DNA of 8,437 nucleotides from Rhodococcus sp. (in: high G+C Gram-positive bacteria). Its GTDB lineage: Bacteria; Actinomycetota; Actinomycetes; Mycobacteriales; Mycobacteriaceae. A program made the position numbers and the translations under genes. The DNA lies in contig JAAYXN010000274.1 of assembly GCA_012515885.1 (NCBI GenBank), positions 1 to 8,437 on the forward strand. The letters run 5' to 3'. The notes beneath the pieces were generated by a model that did no database searches, was not told the DNA's origin, and saw only the letters and a program-made list of their open reading frames with translations. Each line of letters opens with the position of its first letter. Position 1 is the first letter of the stretch. Shown one piece after another: positions 1 to 6,021 of the stretch.

Positions 1-1026
1 ATCGTCGTCGGCCGTCACCGGGGACTCGCTGTCGTGCTTGAACCCGATCGCGACGAAGCAGACCCACGTCCGCTAGTGCTGACAGAAGAAAAGTGGTCTG
101 GTCGGGTGTCGGTCGGCGACTTCCCAGACCCCGCACGGGTACTCGGGTCGATGCGGCTATCGCGCCACGTGGACGTTCGTACCGGACGCGGCCGCCGCGA
201 CCTCGCGTCCGCGCTGCGTTCGACAGGCATCACCGCACCGCGCCGTCGACCCAAAAAGGCGGGCCCCGCATCGAAGAACCCGGACATCGCCCGGCTACGC
301 AAAGAAATACAGGCGCACCCCTGCCACGACATGCCTGAACGCGAGCAGTTGAGCCGAATCGCCGAGCGCTACCACCGGCTTTCTCACGAGTCGCAGACGA
401 TGCGGGAAAAGGCGGCGGCAACCACAAATTCCCTGGCCCGTACCTTCGACCGCATCATCGCCCTGCTCACCGAGCGTGAATACGTTACGGCCGGAAAAGA
501 TCCTCAAGTCACCGACGCCGGGGCACGGCTCGCGAGGATCTATAGCGAAAGCGATCTTCTGGTAGCCGAATGCCTGCGCCGCGGCGTGTGGGAAGGGCTC
601 GGTCCCGCTGAACTCGCCGCCGTCGTCTCCACGGTCGTCTACGAATCCCGCAAAGAAGGCGAAGGACCAGTCCCGTTCGGAACCGGGCTCATGCGGCACG
701 CGCTCGACGAAACCATTCACCTATGGCGGGAACTGAAGACCGACGAAATTAGGCACAAACTGCCGCCCACACGAGAACCGGACGGTGGATTCGCCGCCGC
801 GATATTCCAGTGGGCCAGCGACGGAAGCCTCCTCGAGGCGCTCCTCGCCGCCGACGACAGCAGCGGCCGCGGACTTTCCGCTGGCGACTTTGTACGGTGG
901 TGTAGACAGGTCATCGACTTGCTCGAACAGGTGCGCGGCGCAGCTGGCACGCCTGAACTAGCCGAATCTGCTCGTCAGGCGGTGAAAGCCATTAGACGAG
1001 GAGTGGTCGCGCTCGACGCGGCGTGA
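1..1026 (+). CDS. helY: HelY-type DEAD/DEAH (Ski2/Mtr4-like) helicase, C-terminal part
   Basis: The frame is open at the left edge, so this is the last 341 codons of a longer gene; M. tuberculosis HelY is about 900 residues. The helicase motor lies outside the window. The visible part holds a basic linker (roughly residues 45-100), a helical stretch with YHRLSHES and LARTFDRIIALL (about 120-155), and a DSHCT-type C-terminal domain from about residue 176 to the end, with ARIYSESDLLVAECLRRGVW, AAVVSTVVYESRKE and a closing helix pair. Ski2/Mtr4-family proteins are ATP-dependent RNA helicases; the role in actinobacteria is less defined, probably RNA processing or turnover in the cytoplasm. The next gene lies 138 bp downstream on the same strand with its own RBS. 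The assignment rests on the DSHCT pattern and on the neighbours (DUF4333 protein, exonuclease, pepE), which match the M. tuberculosis helY neighbourhood. Confidence 0.87.
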   Translation: MVVGRHRGLAVVLEPDRDEADPRPLVLTEEKWSGRVSVGDFPDPARVLGSMRLSRHVDVRTGRGRRDLASALRSTGITAPRRRPKKAGPASKNPDIARLRKEIQAHPCHDMPEREQLSRIAERYHRLSHESQTMREKAAATTNSLARTFDRIIALLTEREYVTAGKDPQVTDAGARLARIYSESDLLVAECLRRGVWEGLGPAELAAVVSTVVYESRKEGEGPVPFGTGLMRHALDETIHLWRELKTDEIRHKLPPTREPDGGFAAAIFQWASDGSLLEALLAADDSSGRGLSAGDFVRWCRQVIDLLEQVRGAAGTPELAESARQAVKAIRRGVVALDAA

Positions 1027-1110
1027 GTGCGAATACAGGTAAAAGCGTAGTTTTCGGACCGGTTTCAATTGGTATCGCCGTCTGTGTACGCATTGCGGGG
1101 TTTGGGCGAC

Positions 1111-1116
1111 TACGGT
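1111..1116 (+). promoter_or_regulatory. Possible -10 element for the DUF4333 gene
   Basis: TACGGT fits the actinobacterial TANNNT -10 pattern. It would place transcription start near 1123 and leave a leader of about 40 nt carrying the RBS. No convincing -35 is visible. The gene could also be read through from helY. Confidence 0.3.
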
Positions 1117-1154
1117 AAGCACAGTCGACGGCGGCAACGCCAGTGGTATTGAGT

Positions 1155-1159
1155 GGAGG
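1155..1159 (+). promoter_or_regulatory. Shine-Dalgarno site of the DUF4333 gene
   Basis: GGAGG lies 5 nt before the ATG at 1165. This decides for ATG 1165 over the in-frame GTG at 1153, which would have the SD inside the coding region. It is the only strong SD among the internal genes of the window. Confidence 0.7.
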
Positions 1160-1164
1160 CGAAG

Positions 1165-1836
1165 ATGAGCGGCCCTTACGGTCCGAATGATCCTAATCAG
1201 CAGGGGGGAGCGCAGCCGGAGGGCCAGCCAGGGTGGGGTGCGCCCCAGCCGGGACAGCCGCAGTACGGCCAGTCGCCTCAGCAGTGGGGGCCTCAGCCTG
1301 GCCAGCCATACGGTCAGCAGCCAGGGCAGCCATACGGTCAGCCCGGCCAGCAGGATCCGCAGTACGGGCAGCAGCCCGGATGGGGCGCACCGCAGCCTGG
1401 ACAGATGGGTCAGCCCACCGCGCAGCCGTGGGGCGCACCCCAACCAGGACAACAACCCGGTCAGCAGTGGGGTGCACCCGGACAGCAGTGGTCACCCGGA
1501 CCTGAGCCGTCCGGTAAGTCCAAGACCGGCATGATTGTCGGGCTTATCATCGCAGCGCTCGTGGTGTTCGGCGGTATCGGAGTTGCGATTGCCTTCGGCG
1601 CGGGTGCATTCGGCGGCAAGACCCTCAACGCAGATGCGGCTAACACCGGTGTCGAACGTGTTCTTGTTGATAGCTACGGAGTCTTCGACGTTACCGACGT
1701 GAACTGCCCATCCGGGCAGGAAGTTAAGAGCGGCAACAGCTTCCAGTGCGACCTGAAGGTAGACGGCGATCCGACCAAGGTCACCGTTACGTTCACCAAC
1801 GATGACGGCACCTACGAGGTCAGCAAGCCCAACTAG
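1165..1836 (+). CDS. Pro/Gln/Gly-rich single-pass membrane protein with DUF4333 domain
   Basis: A 223-residue protein of unknown function, very probably the counterpart of M. tuberculosis Rv2091c. Residues 1-113 are low complexity, rich in Pro, Gln, Gly and Tyr, with repeated units such as GWGAPQPGQ (23-31 and 72-80), WGAPQPGQ (89-96) and GQPYGQ. A single transmembrane helix follows at about 122-146, preceded by GKSK, which predicts an N-in, C-out topology. The outer part (about 152-223) matches DUF4333, with two cysteines (C181 in NCPSG and C195 in FQCDL) that could form a disulfide, and a terminal strand TVTFTNDDGTYEV. The start is set by GGAGG at 1155. The gene sits downstream of helY and ends at a bidirectional hairpin. 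Proline-rich N-terminal tails like this occur on many actinobacterial envelope proteins and may mediate protein contacts, but no function is established. Confidence 0.85.
   Translation: MSGPYGPNDPNQQGGAQPEGQPGWGAPQPGQPQYGQSPQQWGPQPGQPYGQQPGQPYGQPGQQDPQYGQQPGWGAPQPGQMGQPTAQPWGAPQPGQQPGQQWGAPGQQWSPGPEPSGKSKTGMIVGLIIAALVVFGGIGVAIAFGAGAFGGKTLNADAANTGVERVLVDSYGVFDVTDVNCPSGQEVKSGNSFQCDLKVDGDPTKVTVTFTNDDGTYEVSKPN
1301..1348 (+). repeat. 24-bp tandem repeat inside the Pro/Gln-rich coding region
   Basis: Two adjacent imperfect 24-bp units share the identical core CAGCCATACGGTCAGC at 1303-1318 and 1327-1342. They encode QPYGQ-type repeats in the cytoplasmic tail. Being in frame (8 codons), copy-number change would lengthen or shorten the tail without a frameshift. 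Confidence 0.8.
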
Positions 1837-1846
1837 CTAGTGAGAT

Positions 1847-1888
1847 CAACCCCGGTGCGGCAAGTGTGAAGCCGCCGCACCGGGGTTG
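1847..1888. terminator. Bidirectional hairpin terminator between convergent genes
   Basis: A perfect 15-bp inverted repeat: CAACCCCGGTGCGGC (1847-1861) pairs with GCCGCACCGGGGTTG (1874-1888) around a 12-nt loop. It lies in the 72-bp gap between the stops of the DUF4333 gene (+) and the exonuclease (-), so it can serve both. There is no long U-tract on either side, as is common for actinobacterial terminators. Confidence 0.85.
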
Positions 1889-1908
1889 TCTGCTATCAAG
1901 ACTGTCTT

Positions 1909-2850
1909 CTACCGGGGTGCCGCAAGAGCGTGGATAAGTCGGTCAACCGACGTGACCACACCTAACGTCTGAGCCAGTTCGCCTAAACGCTGCGGGTCCA
2001 GCGGCGTCTCCGGCAATGAGTCCGGGCCAGACATCTCGACGGGGGCATCCCTCGCCACGCGAACCACTGGAAGCGCCACGTCGAGATAGTCCGATGCGGC
2101 AATCAGTTTGGCGCGCACCCCCTTCGCCAGTGCAGACGTGTCGTCGCGTGCGGCCGCGCGGACCCCATCGAGCGAGGTGTAGCGGATAAGAAGATCAGAC
2201 GCCGTTTTCTCGCCGACCCCTTTGACCCCGGGTAGGCCGTCGGACGGGTCTCCACGCAGTAGCGCCAGCTCCGCATAGGCGTCACCAGCGCGCTCACGGG
2301 GCACCCCGTACTTGTCGGCGACCTCGTCTGGACCCAACAACTCTGCTTTCGCGAGCCCGCGACCCACATACAGAACCCGTACCGGCACCGGATCATCCGC
2401 GACGACCTGGAGGAGATCTCGGTCGCCGCTGACCACCACGACAGGGTCGGTGCGCTCGTGCGCGGCAAGCGTACCGAGGACGTCATCGGCTTCGAACCCC
2501 ACAGCACCAGCGGTGGCAATTCCTGCTGCCGCAACAACATCCATGATCATGTCGACCTGCGGGGTCAGCGTGTCAGGAACCTCCTCGGCGGAACCATCCC
2601 CGCGCTCGGCAACCCGGTGCGCCTTGTAGCTGGGTACCGCATCGACACGAAACTGCGGTCGCCAATCAAGGTCCAGGCACACCACCAGGCGGCTCGGCTG
2701 AGTGCGAGTAATCAACGACGCCACCATGTCGGTGAACCCGCGTACGGCGTTGACCGGACGGCCATCCGGCGCCGTCATCGATTCGGGAAGCGCATAGTAG
2801 GCACGGAACCAGAGGCTGGCACCGTCAAGCAGCAAGAGGGGACCGGTCAT
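1909..2850 (-). CDS. 5'-3' exonuclease (Pol I N-terminal / FEN-like nuclease)
   Basis: A 313-residue stand-alone 5' nuclease of the Pol I N-domain type, which removes 5' flaps and RNA primers during DNA replication and repair; likely the counterpart of Rv2090. Acidic metal-binding motifs are present: LLLDG (D9), CLDLDWRPQFR (D60, D62), GFEADD (118-123) and SGDRDLLQ (141-148). These are followed by the helix-hairpin-helix region GDPSDGLPGVKGVGEKTA (200-217) that binds duplex DNA. No polymerase domain follows, and the length is as expected for the stand-alone family. I chose ATG 2850 (MTGPLLLLDG) because the conserved first strand begins right after it, and because CAGTAT lies 7 nt upstream in the pattern of leaderless starts. 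ATG 2859 (MRVMTG) and ATG 2874 are in-frame alternatives. The gene is divergent from pepE and convergent with the DUF4333 gene. Confidence 0.92.
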   Translation of the reverse strand: MTGPLLLLDGASLWFRAYYALPESMTAPDGRPVNAVRGFTDMVASLITRTQPSRLVVCLDLDWRPQFRVDAVPSYKAHRVAERGDGSAEEVPDTLTPQVDMIMDVVAAAGIATAGAVGFEADDVLGTLAAHERTDPVVVVSGDRDLLQVVADDPVPVRVLYVGRGLAKAELLGPDEVADKYGVPRERAGDAYAELALLRGDPSDGLPGVKGVGEKTASDLLIRYTSLDGVRAAARDDTSALAKGVRAKLIAASDYLDVALPVVRVARDAPVEMSGPDSLPETPLDPQRLGELAQTLGVVTSVDRLIHALAAPR

Positions 2851-2886
2851 GACTCTCATACTGCCAAACACCACTACGCTGTTCCT
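2851..2886. promoter_or_regulatory. 36-bp divergent promoter region, exonuclease / pepE
   Basis: Rightward, TACGCT (2875-2880) ends 6 nt before the pepE ATG. Leftward, CAGTAT on the minus strand (2863-2858) ends 7 nt before the exonuclease ATG. Both fit the spacing for transcription starting at or beside the start codon, giving leaderless mRNAs. No SD is visible for pepE; GAGAG near the exonuclease start lies too close to it to be convincing. Any -35 contact for one gene would fall over the other gene's start. Confidence 0.5.
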
Positions 2887-4044
2887 ATGGCTTCTCGTGC
2901 AGGTTCTTCTGGTGCGTCAGGATCGGTTACGCGTTTCGACGCGCAGGTGTATGCAACCCGTCTGAGACGTGCCGCGGAGCTGGCGCGAGTAGAGGGCCTC
3001 GACGCGCTCCTCATTACTCCTGGTCCGGACCTGCAGTACCTCGTAGGATCCAGGGCTCAATCGTTTGAGCGGCTCACGTGCCTGGTCATTCCTGCGGACG
3101 GCAGCACCGCGTCGATAGTCGTGCCGCGCCTAGAACTTGCCGGATTGGGAGAGTCGGCGATCAGCGAGCTCGGTCTGAACGTTCGGGACTGGGTAGACGG
3201 GGTCAACCCGTACCGCCTGGTTACCGACGCTCTACCATCCCCGGCCCGCACCGCAGTTGCCGACGCGATGCCCGCGCTACACCTCGTGCCGCTCGCCGAC
3301 CAGTTAGGTGCGCCGCCGATACTCGCAACGTCGGTGCTGCGTGAACTGCGAATGATCAAGGACATCGCAGAAATTGATGCGTTGCGCCGGGCCGGCGCGG
3401 CAATCGATCGGGTGCACGCACGAATGGGCGAGTTCCTCAAGGTAGGGCGCACCGAAGCAGAAGTGGGGGCTGCGATTGGGGCGGCCATCGTCGAAGAAGG
3501 TCACACCGGGGCGGAATTCATCATTGTGGGCTCGGGGCCGCACGGAGCGGACCCGCACCATGAGGTTTCGGATCGCGTGATCGAGACCGGCGACATCGTC
3601 GTCATTGATATTGGCGGGCCGGTCGAACCCGGCTACAACTCTGACTCCACCCGCACGTACTCGATGGGTGAGCCGCCCACAGAAGTCGCCGAACGCTACG
3701 CCGTCCTGCAACGCGCGCAAGAACAGGCTGTTGCCGCGGCACGGCCAGGGGTGAGCGCAGAGTCGATCGATAACGCTGCCCGCTCCGTGCTTGTCGACGC
3801 TGGCCTCGGTGAGGCGTTCGTGCACCGCACGGGCCACGGCATTGGGATTTCGGTACACGAAGAGCCCTACATCGTTGCGGGAAACACGATGGCACTGGTC
3901 CCCGGCATGGCGTTCAGTATCGAACCGGGGATCTACTTCCCTGGCAGCTGGGGTGCCCGTATTGAAGACATCGTCGTTGTCACCGAAGACGGATGCGAAC
4001 CGATGAACACCCGGCCACACGGGCTGACAGTCCTGCCGGGCTGA
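2887..4044 (+). CDS. pepE: Xaa-Pro dipeptidase / aminopeptidase P family metallopeptidase (M24)
   Basis: A 385-residue cytoplasmic M24 peptidase that cleaves next to proline in peptides; counterpart of M. tuberculosis PepE (Rv2089c). An N-terminal creatinase-like domain (about 18-150) precedes the pita-bread catalytic domain (about 158-385). All five dinuclear metal ligands are visible: D241 in VVIDIGG, D253 in NSDSTRTY, H317 in HRTGHGIG, E346 in SIEPGIY and E360 in ARIEDIV. H224/H225 (ADPHHEVSD) and H324 (SVHEEPY) fit the substrate-binding histidines. The frame extends upstream to 2458, but that part is antisense to the exonuclease gene and unlike any peptidase. ATG 2887 is therefore used; it has TACGCT 6 nt upstream and no SD. 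The first 14 residues are a Ser/Gly-rich, probably disordered tail. It appears to be transcribed alone. Confidence 0.93.
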   Translation: MASRAGSSGASGSVTRFDAQVYATRLRRAAELARVEGLDALLITPGPDLQYLVGSRAQSFERLTCLVIPADGSTASIVVPRLELAGLGESAISELGLNVRDWVDGVNPYRLVTDALPSPARTAVADAMPALHLVPLADQLGAPPILATSVLRELRMIKDIAEIDALRRAGAAIDRVHARMGEFLKVGRTEAEVGAAIGAAIVEEGHTGAEFIIVGSGPHGADPHHEVSDRVIETGDIVVIDIGGPVEPGYNSDSTRTYSMGEPPTEVAERYAVLQRAQEQAVAAARPGVSAESIDNAARSVLVDAGLGEAFVHRTGHGIGISVHEEPYIVAGNTMALVPGMAFSIEPGIYFPGSWGARIEDIVVVTEDGCEPMNTRPHGLTVLPG

Positions 4045-4086
4045 AATTCGGGCTAGTCCCAACCAGACCAGCTTGCCGCAGTGCGG

Positions 4087-4097
4087 TAGCCTACGTT
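4087..4097 (+). promoter_or_regulatory. Possible -10 elements for the PLDc_N gene
   Basis: Two overlapping TANNNT hexamers, TAGCCT (4087-4092) and TACGTT (4092-4097), lie in the 98-bp gap after pepE. Transcription would start near 4099-4104, leaving a leader of about 40-60 nt. No clear -35 is present, so this is a weak call. Confidence 0.25.
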
Positions 4098-4142
4098 CTC
4101 GGCCGCACGAGGGCCGCGTTGGTGAAGTAGTCGTCGGGCTGA

Positions 4143-4499
4143 ATGAAATTGGGGTGGGCTGTGCCGTACGTGCTTTTTGCCGTGGTGACCATGGCGCTCT
4201 GGATCTTCTGTCTTGTCGACGTCATCACTCGCGACGAGTCTCAGCTCCAGCACCTTCCTAAGCCAGCGTGGCTGCTGATCGTTCTGCTCGTTCCCACGGT
4301 GGGGTCAATCATGTACCTGCTGGTGGGGCGCGAACACACAGCGAGGCCCTTGCCGACCACCGGTTACACCGAATATGAACGCCCAGGCCGACACATCGCG
4401 CAGAACCCGGAAGACGACGAAGAGTTCCTGCGTAAATGCCGCGAGCGGGCAGAAGAGCAACGCCGCGCCGCGCGTCGTAAAGACGCGGAAGGGCACTAG
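4143..4499 (+). CDS. Small PLDc_N-domain (phospholipase D nuclease N-terminal-like) membrane protein
   Basis: 118 residues from ATG 4143. Two hydrophobic helices (about 7-24 and 43-61) flank a short loop with DVITRDESQLQHLPKPAW, followed by VPTVGSIMYLLVGRE. That is the pattern of the PLDc_N family, the membrane anchor found before cardiolipin-synthase-type catalytic domains and also as stand-alone small proteins in actinobacteria. The HKD catalytic domain is absent, so no enzymatic activity is expected. The C-terminal third is hydrophilic, with an acidic patch (EDDEEF) followed by a basic Arg/Lys-rich helix. A stop codon (4140-4142) directly precedes the ATG. GTG 4161 (giving VPYVLFAV) is a plausible alternative start nearer the family's usual N-terminus. 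Neither start has a good SD. It converges with the next gene with only 13 bp between the stops. The cellular role is unknown. Confidence 0.78.
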   Translation: MKLGWAVPYVLFAVVTMALWIFCLVDVITRDESQLQHLPKPAWLLIVLLVPTVGSIMYLLVGREHTARPLPTTGYTEYERPGRHIAQNPEDDEEFLRKCRERAEEQRRAARRKDAEGH

Positions 4500-4512
4500 A
4501 TCACTTCATCCC

Positions 4513-4932
4513 CTAGCGGACAGCCGTTGAACCCATCATGCGGGTGACCGCAATCTCGATGACCACTCGTGTCGGATTGACGCGCGGTTCGCGGTAGCGG
4601 GCGCCATACCGACTGACTGCGTCGGCCACGGACTCGGCGTCGCGGGCAATGCGTGCCGGGCCCTCAAGGGTGAGCCAGCGCGGCCCCTGTACCTGGCACA
4701 ACGACACATATCCGCGGGCGGGATCGCGTTCAACATTGCGCACTTTCTGCGAACCATCATTGGTGATGACCCGCGCGATCCCGTTCTCGGCATCCCACGT
4801 GAACCCCACGGCAACGACATGCGGAGTCCCGTCGCGGCGGAGCGTGGTGAGTGTCGCCAAGTGGTACTCGCGAACGAATTCGATTGCGGCGTCCGATAGC
4901 TGGATCGGAGGGGTCTCGGGGGTGTGCACCAT
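4513..4932 (-). CDS. PPOX-class F420-dependent enzyme, Rv2074 (biliverdin reductase) type
   Basis: A 139-residue split beta-barrel flavin/deazaflavin-binding protein. It resembles Rv2074, reported as an F420H2-dependent biliverdin reductase, over nearly the full length: LSDAAIEFV, HLATLTTLRRDGTPHVVAVGF (24-44), ARVITNDGSQKVRN (53-66), RWLTLEGPARI (85-95) and YREPRVNPTRVVIEI (113-127). The Lys/Ser-bearing GSQK segment sits where PPOX-class proteins contact the cofactor phosphates. The expected activity is reduction of a tetrapyrrole or similar acceptor by F420H2 in the cytoplasm; the exact substrate is inference. The frame runs on to ATG 4953, but ATG 4932 is chosen because TAGCCT ends 7 nt before it and the longer tail adds no conserved residues. 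It is divergent from the SDR gene by 30 bp, as Rv2074 is from Rv2073c. Confidence 0.86.
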   Translation of the reverse strand: MVHTPETPPIQLSDAAIEFVREYHLATLTTLRRDGTPHVVAVGFTWDAENGIARVITNDGSQKVRNVERDPARGYVSLCQVQGPRWLTLEGPARIARDAESVADAVSRYGARYREPRVNPTRVVIEIAVTRMMGSTAVR

Positions 4933-4962
4933 GCTTCCTAGGCTATCGAGCACACTGAGAGT
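4933..4962. promoter_or_regulatory. 30-bp divergent promoter region with symmetric TAGGCTA
   Basis: On the minus strand TAGCCT (4945-4940) ends 7 nt before the F420-enzyme ATG. On the plus strand TAGGCT (4939-4944) overlaps it almost completely and would start transcription near 4951; alternatively CACACT (4951-4956) ends 6 nt before the SDR ATG. The shared 7-mer TAGGCTA has the symmetry expected of a bidirectional -10. Polymerases could not occupy both directions at once. Confidence 0.5.
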
Positions 4963-5742
4963 ATGCGCAGCGGATTCACACCCAACGGTTCACCTGATGA
5001 CCTCGCCCCCGGCATTGTTCTCATACTGGGTGGTCGCAGTGAAATCGGCGTCGAGGTTGCTACCCGCATTGGTCGGGGACGAACGGTAGTACTTGCTGCG
5101 CGGCGTAGCGAAGATCTAGAGCAGCAGCGCCAAGCGGTTCGCGACGGCGGCGCACGCGCCGTCCATACGATCGAGTTCGACGCCGACGATCTTGAGAGCC
5201 ACGGGACACTGCTCGCGACAGTCACCGAAGGCTACGGAAACATCGGTGTCGTCGTCCTTGCCTACGGAATCCTCGGCAATCAACAGCAGGCAGAAGTGGA
5301 CGCCGCGCATGCGGCAGCGATCGTGCACACGGACTATGTTGCGCAGGTCGTGATGCTCACTCACCTGACGCAGTTGCTCAGGGAGCAGGGGAGTGGGCAG
5401 ATCATGGTGTTTTCGTCCGTCGCTGGCTGGCGGGTGCGGCGCGCCAACTACGTTTATGGGTCCGCTAAGGCTGGGCTTGATGGTTTCGCAAGTGGACTGA
5501 CAGATGCGCTGCACGGCAGCGGGGTTCATCTTCTGCTGGTCCGCCCTGGTTTTGTGATCGGTGCGATGACGGCGGGTATGGATCCTGCGCCGCTATCGAG
5601 TACGGCTCCGCAGGTTGCCGATGCTGCAGTGAAGGCACTGCGAGCGCGCCGTGAAACCGTCTGGGTGCCTTGGGTTTTACAGCCGGCCTTCTTTGCGATG
5701 AGACTGTTGCCGCGAGCGATCTGGCGCCGGATGCCTCGCTAA
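4963..5742 (+). CDS. Short-chain dehydrogenase/reductase, DprE2-like (Rv2073c type)
   Basis: A 259-residue classical SDR. The nucleotide-binding turn is GGRSEIG (23-29) in place of TGxxxGIG. ATLAYG-type strand chemistry is represented by VVLAYGILG (97-105). The catalytic Ser is S152 in FSSVAG, and Y165/K169 lie in YGSAK; the Ser-Tyr spacing of 13 is standard. LVRPGFV follows at 192-198, with an aromatic and basic C-terminus. GGxSEIG, SSVAGxRVRRxN and VYGSxKAG are hallmarks of the decaprenylphosphoryl-ribose 2'-epimerase partner DprE2 and its paralogs. Because it adjoins an Rv2074-type gene and no dprE1 is visible, I read it as the Rv2073c-like paralog, an NAD(P)H-dependent ketoreductase of unknown substrate, possibly a polyprenyl-linked or envelope sugar. 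The ATG at 4963 is supported by CACACT 6 nt upstream; there is no good SD. Confidence 0.85.
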   Translation: MRSGFTPNGSPDDLAPGIVLILGGRSEIGVEVATRIGRGRTVVLAARRSEDLEQQRQAVRDGGARAVHTIEFDADDLESHGTLLATVTEGYGNIGVVVLAYGILGNQQQAEVDAAHAAAIVHTDYVAQVVMLTHLTQLLREQGSGQIMVFSSVAGWRVRRANYVYGSAKAGLDGFASGLTDALHGSGVHLLLVRPGFVIGAMTAGMDPAPLSSTAPQVADAAVKALRARRETVWVPWVLQPAFFAMRLLPRAIWRRMPR

Positions 5743-6021
5743 GTCTGCGCCATTCGTCGGTGGGGTAGGGGAGTGGCGTTCGGGCTGCCCGGCGACTTTG
5801 GCGGGGGATCGCGGGGACAATGTCGCATCGGTTCGATCTAACGGATACGCCGTGACGGTGTGCCCTCAGAATTTTAGGGCGGGTTGCAGCGGCAAAAAAC
5901 ATGGAACAAACATCCGGCACGGACGGAACACTAGTAAAAACAGAATAGAGGGGCGCCCGTTACCAGCCACAGTCACGATTAGAAGATGCACAGACCGGGG
6001 AAGGCTGTTGGCGACGTCGGG
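5743..6021. other. 279-bp convergent gap with no supported gene
   Basis: This lies between the stop of the SDR gene (+) and the stop of the CobG-like gene (-). I find no convincing CDS, tRNA or riboswitch. The middle (about 5865-5950) is visibly richer in A and T than its surroundings. GCCCT/AGGGC at 5862-5880 forms only a 5-bp stem with a 9-nt loop, too weak to call a terminator. In M. tuberculosis the corresponding interval holds cobL, cobM, cobK, sigC, blaC, cobI and cobH, so this gap may be the scar of a deletion. Confidence 0.6.

Noticed and set aside
958..1455. Leu/Arg-rich minus-strand open frame
   Set aside because: Produced by the repetitive Gln/Pro codons of the DUF4333 gene on the other strand; low complexity only.
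2458..2886. N-terminal extension of the pepE reading frame
   Set aside because: It is antisense to the conserved exonuclease coding sequence, has no M24-like content, and ATG 2887 has a well-placed -10 and starts just before the creatinase-like domain.
3304..4062. 252-codon minus-strand open frame opposite pepE
   Set aside because: It lies entirely opposite a peptidase with all catalytic residues; no domain of its own.
5901..5948. Tiny plus-strand frame of 15 residues (MEQTSGTDGTLVKTE)
   Set aside because: No RBS, no leaderless hexamer at the right distance and no known peptide family; open by chance in an A-rich stretch.
5743..6021. Cobalamin riboswitch or structured RNA in the gap beside the CobG-like gene
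   Set aside because: CCAGCCACAGTCACG on the plus strand superficially recalls a B12 box, but the conserved core elements are not present in the right order on either strand, and the gap is at the 3' ends of both genes.
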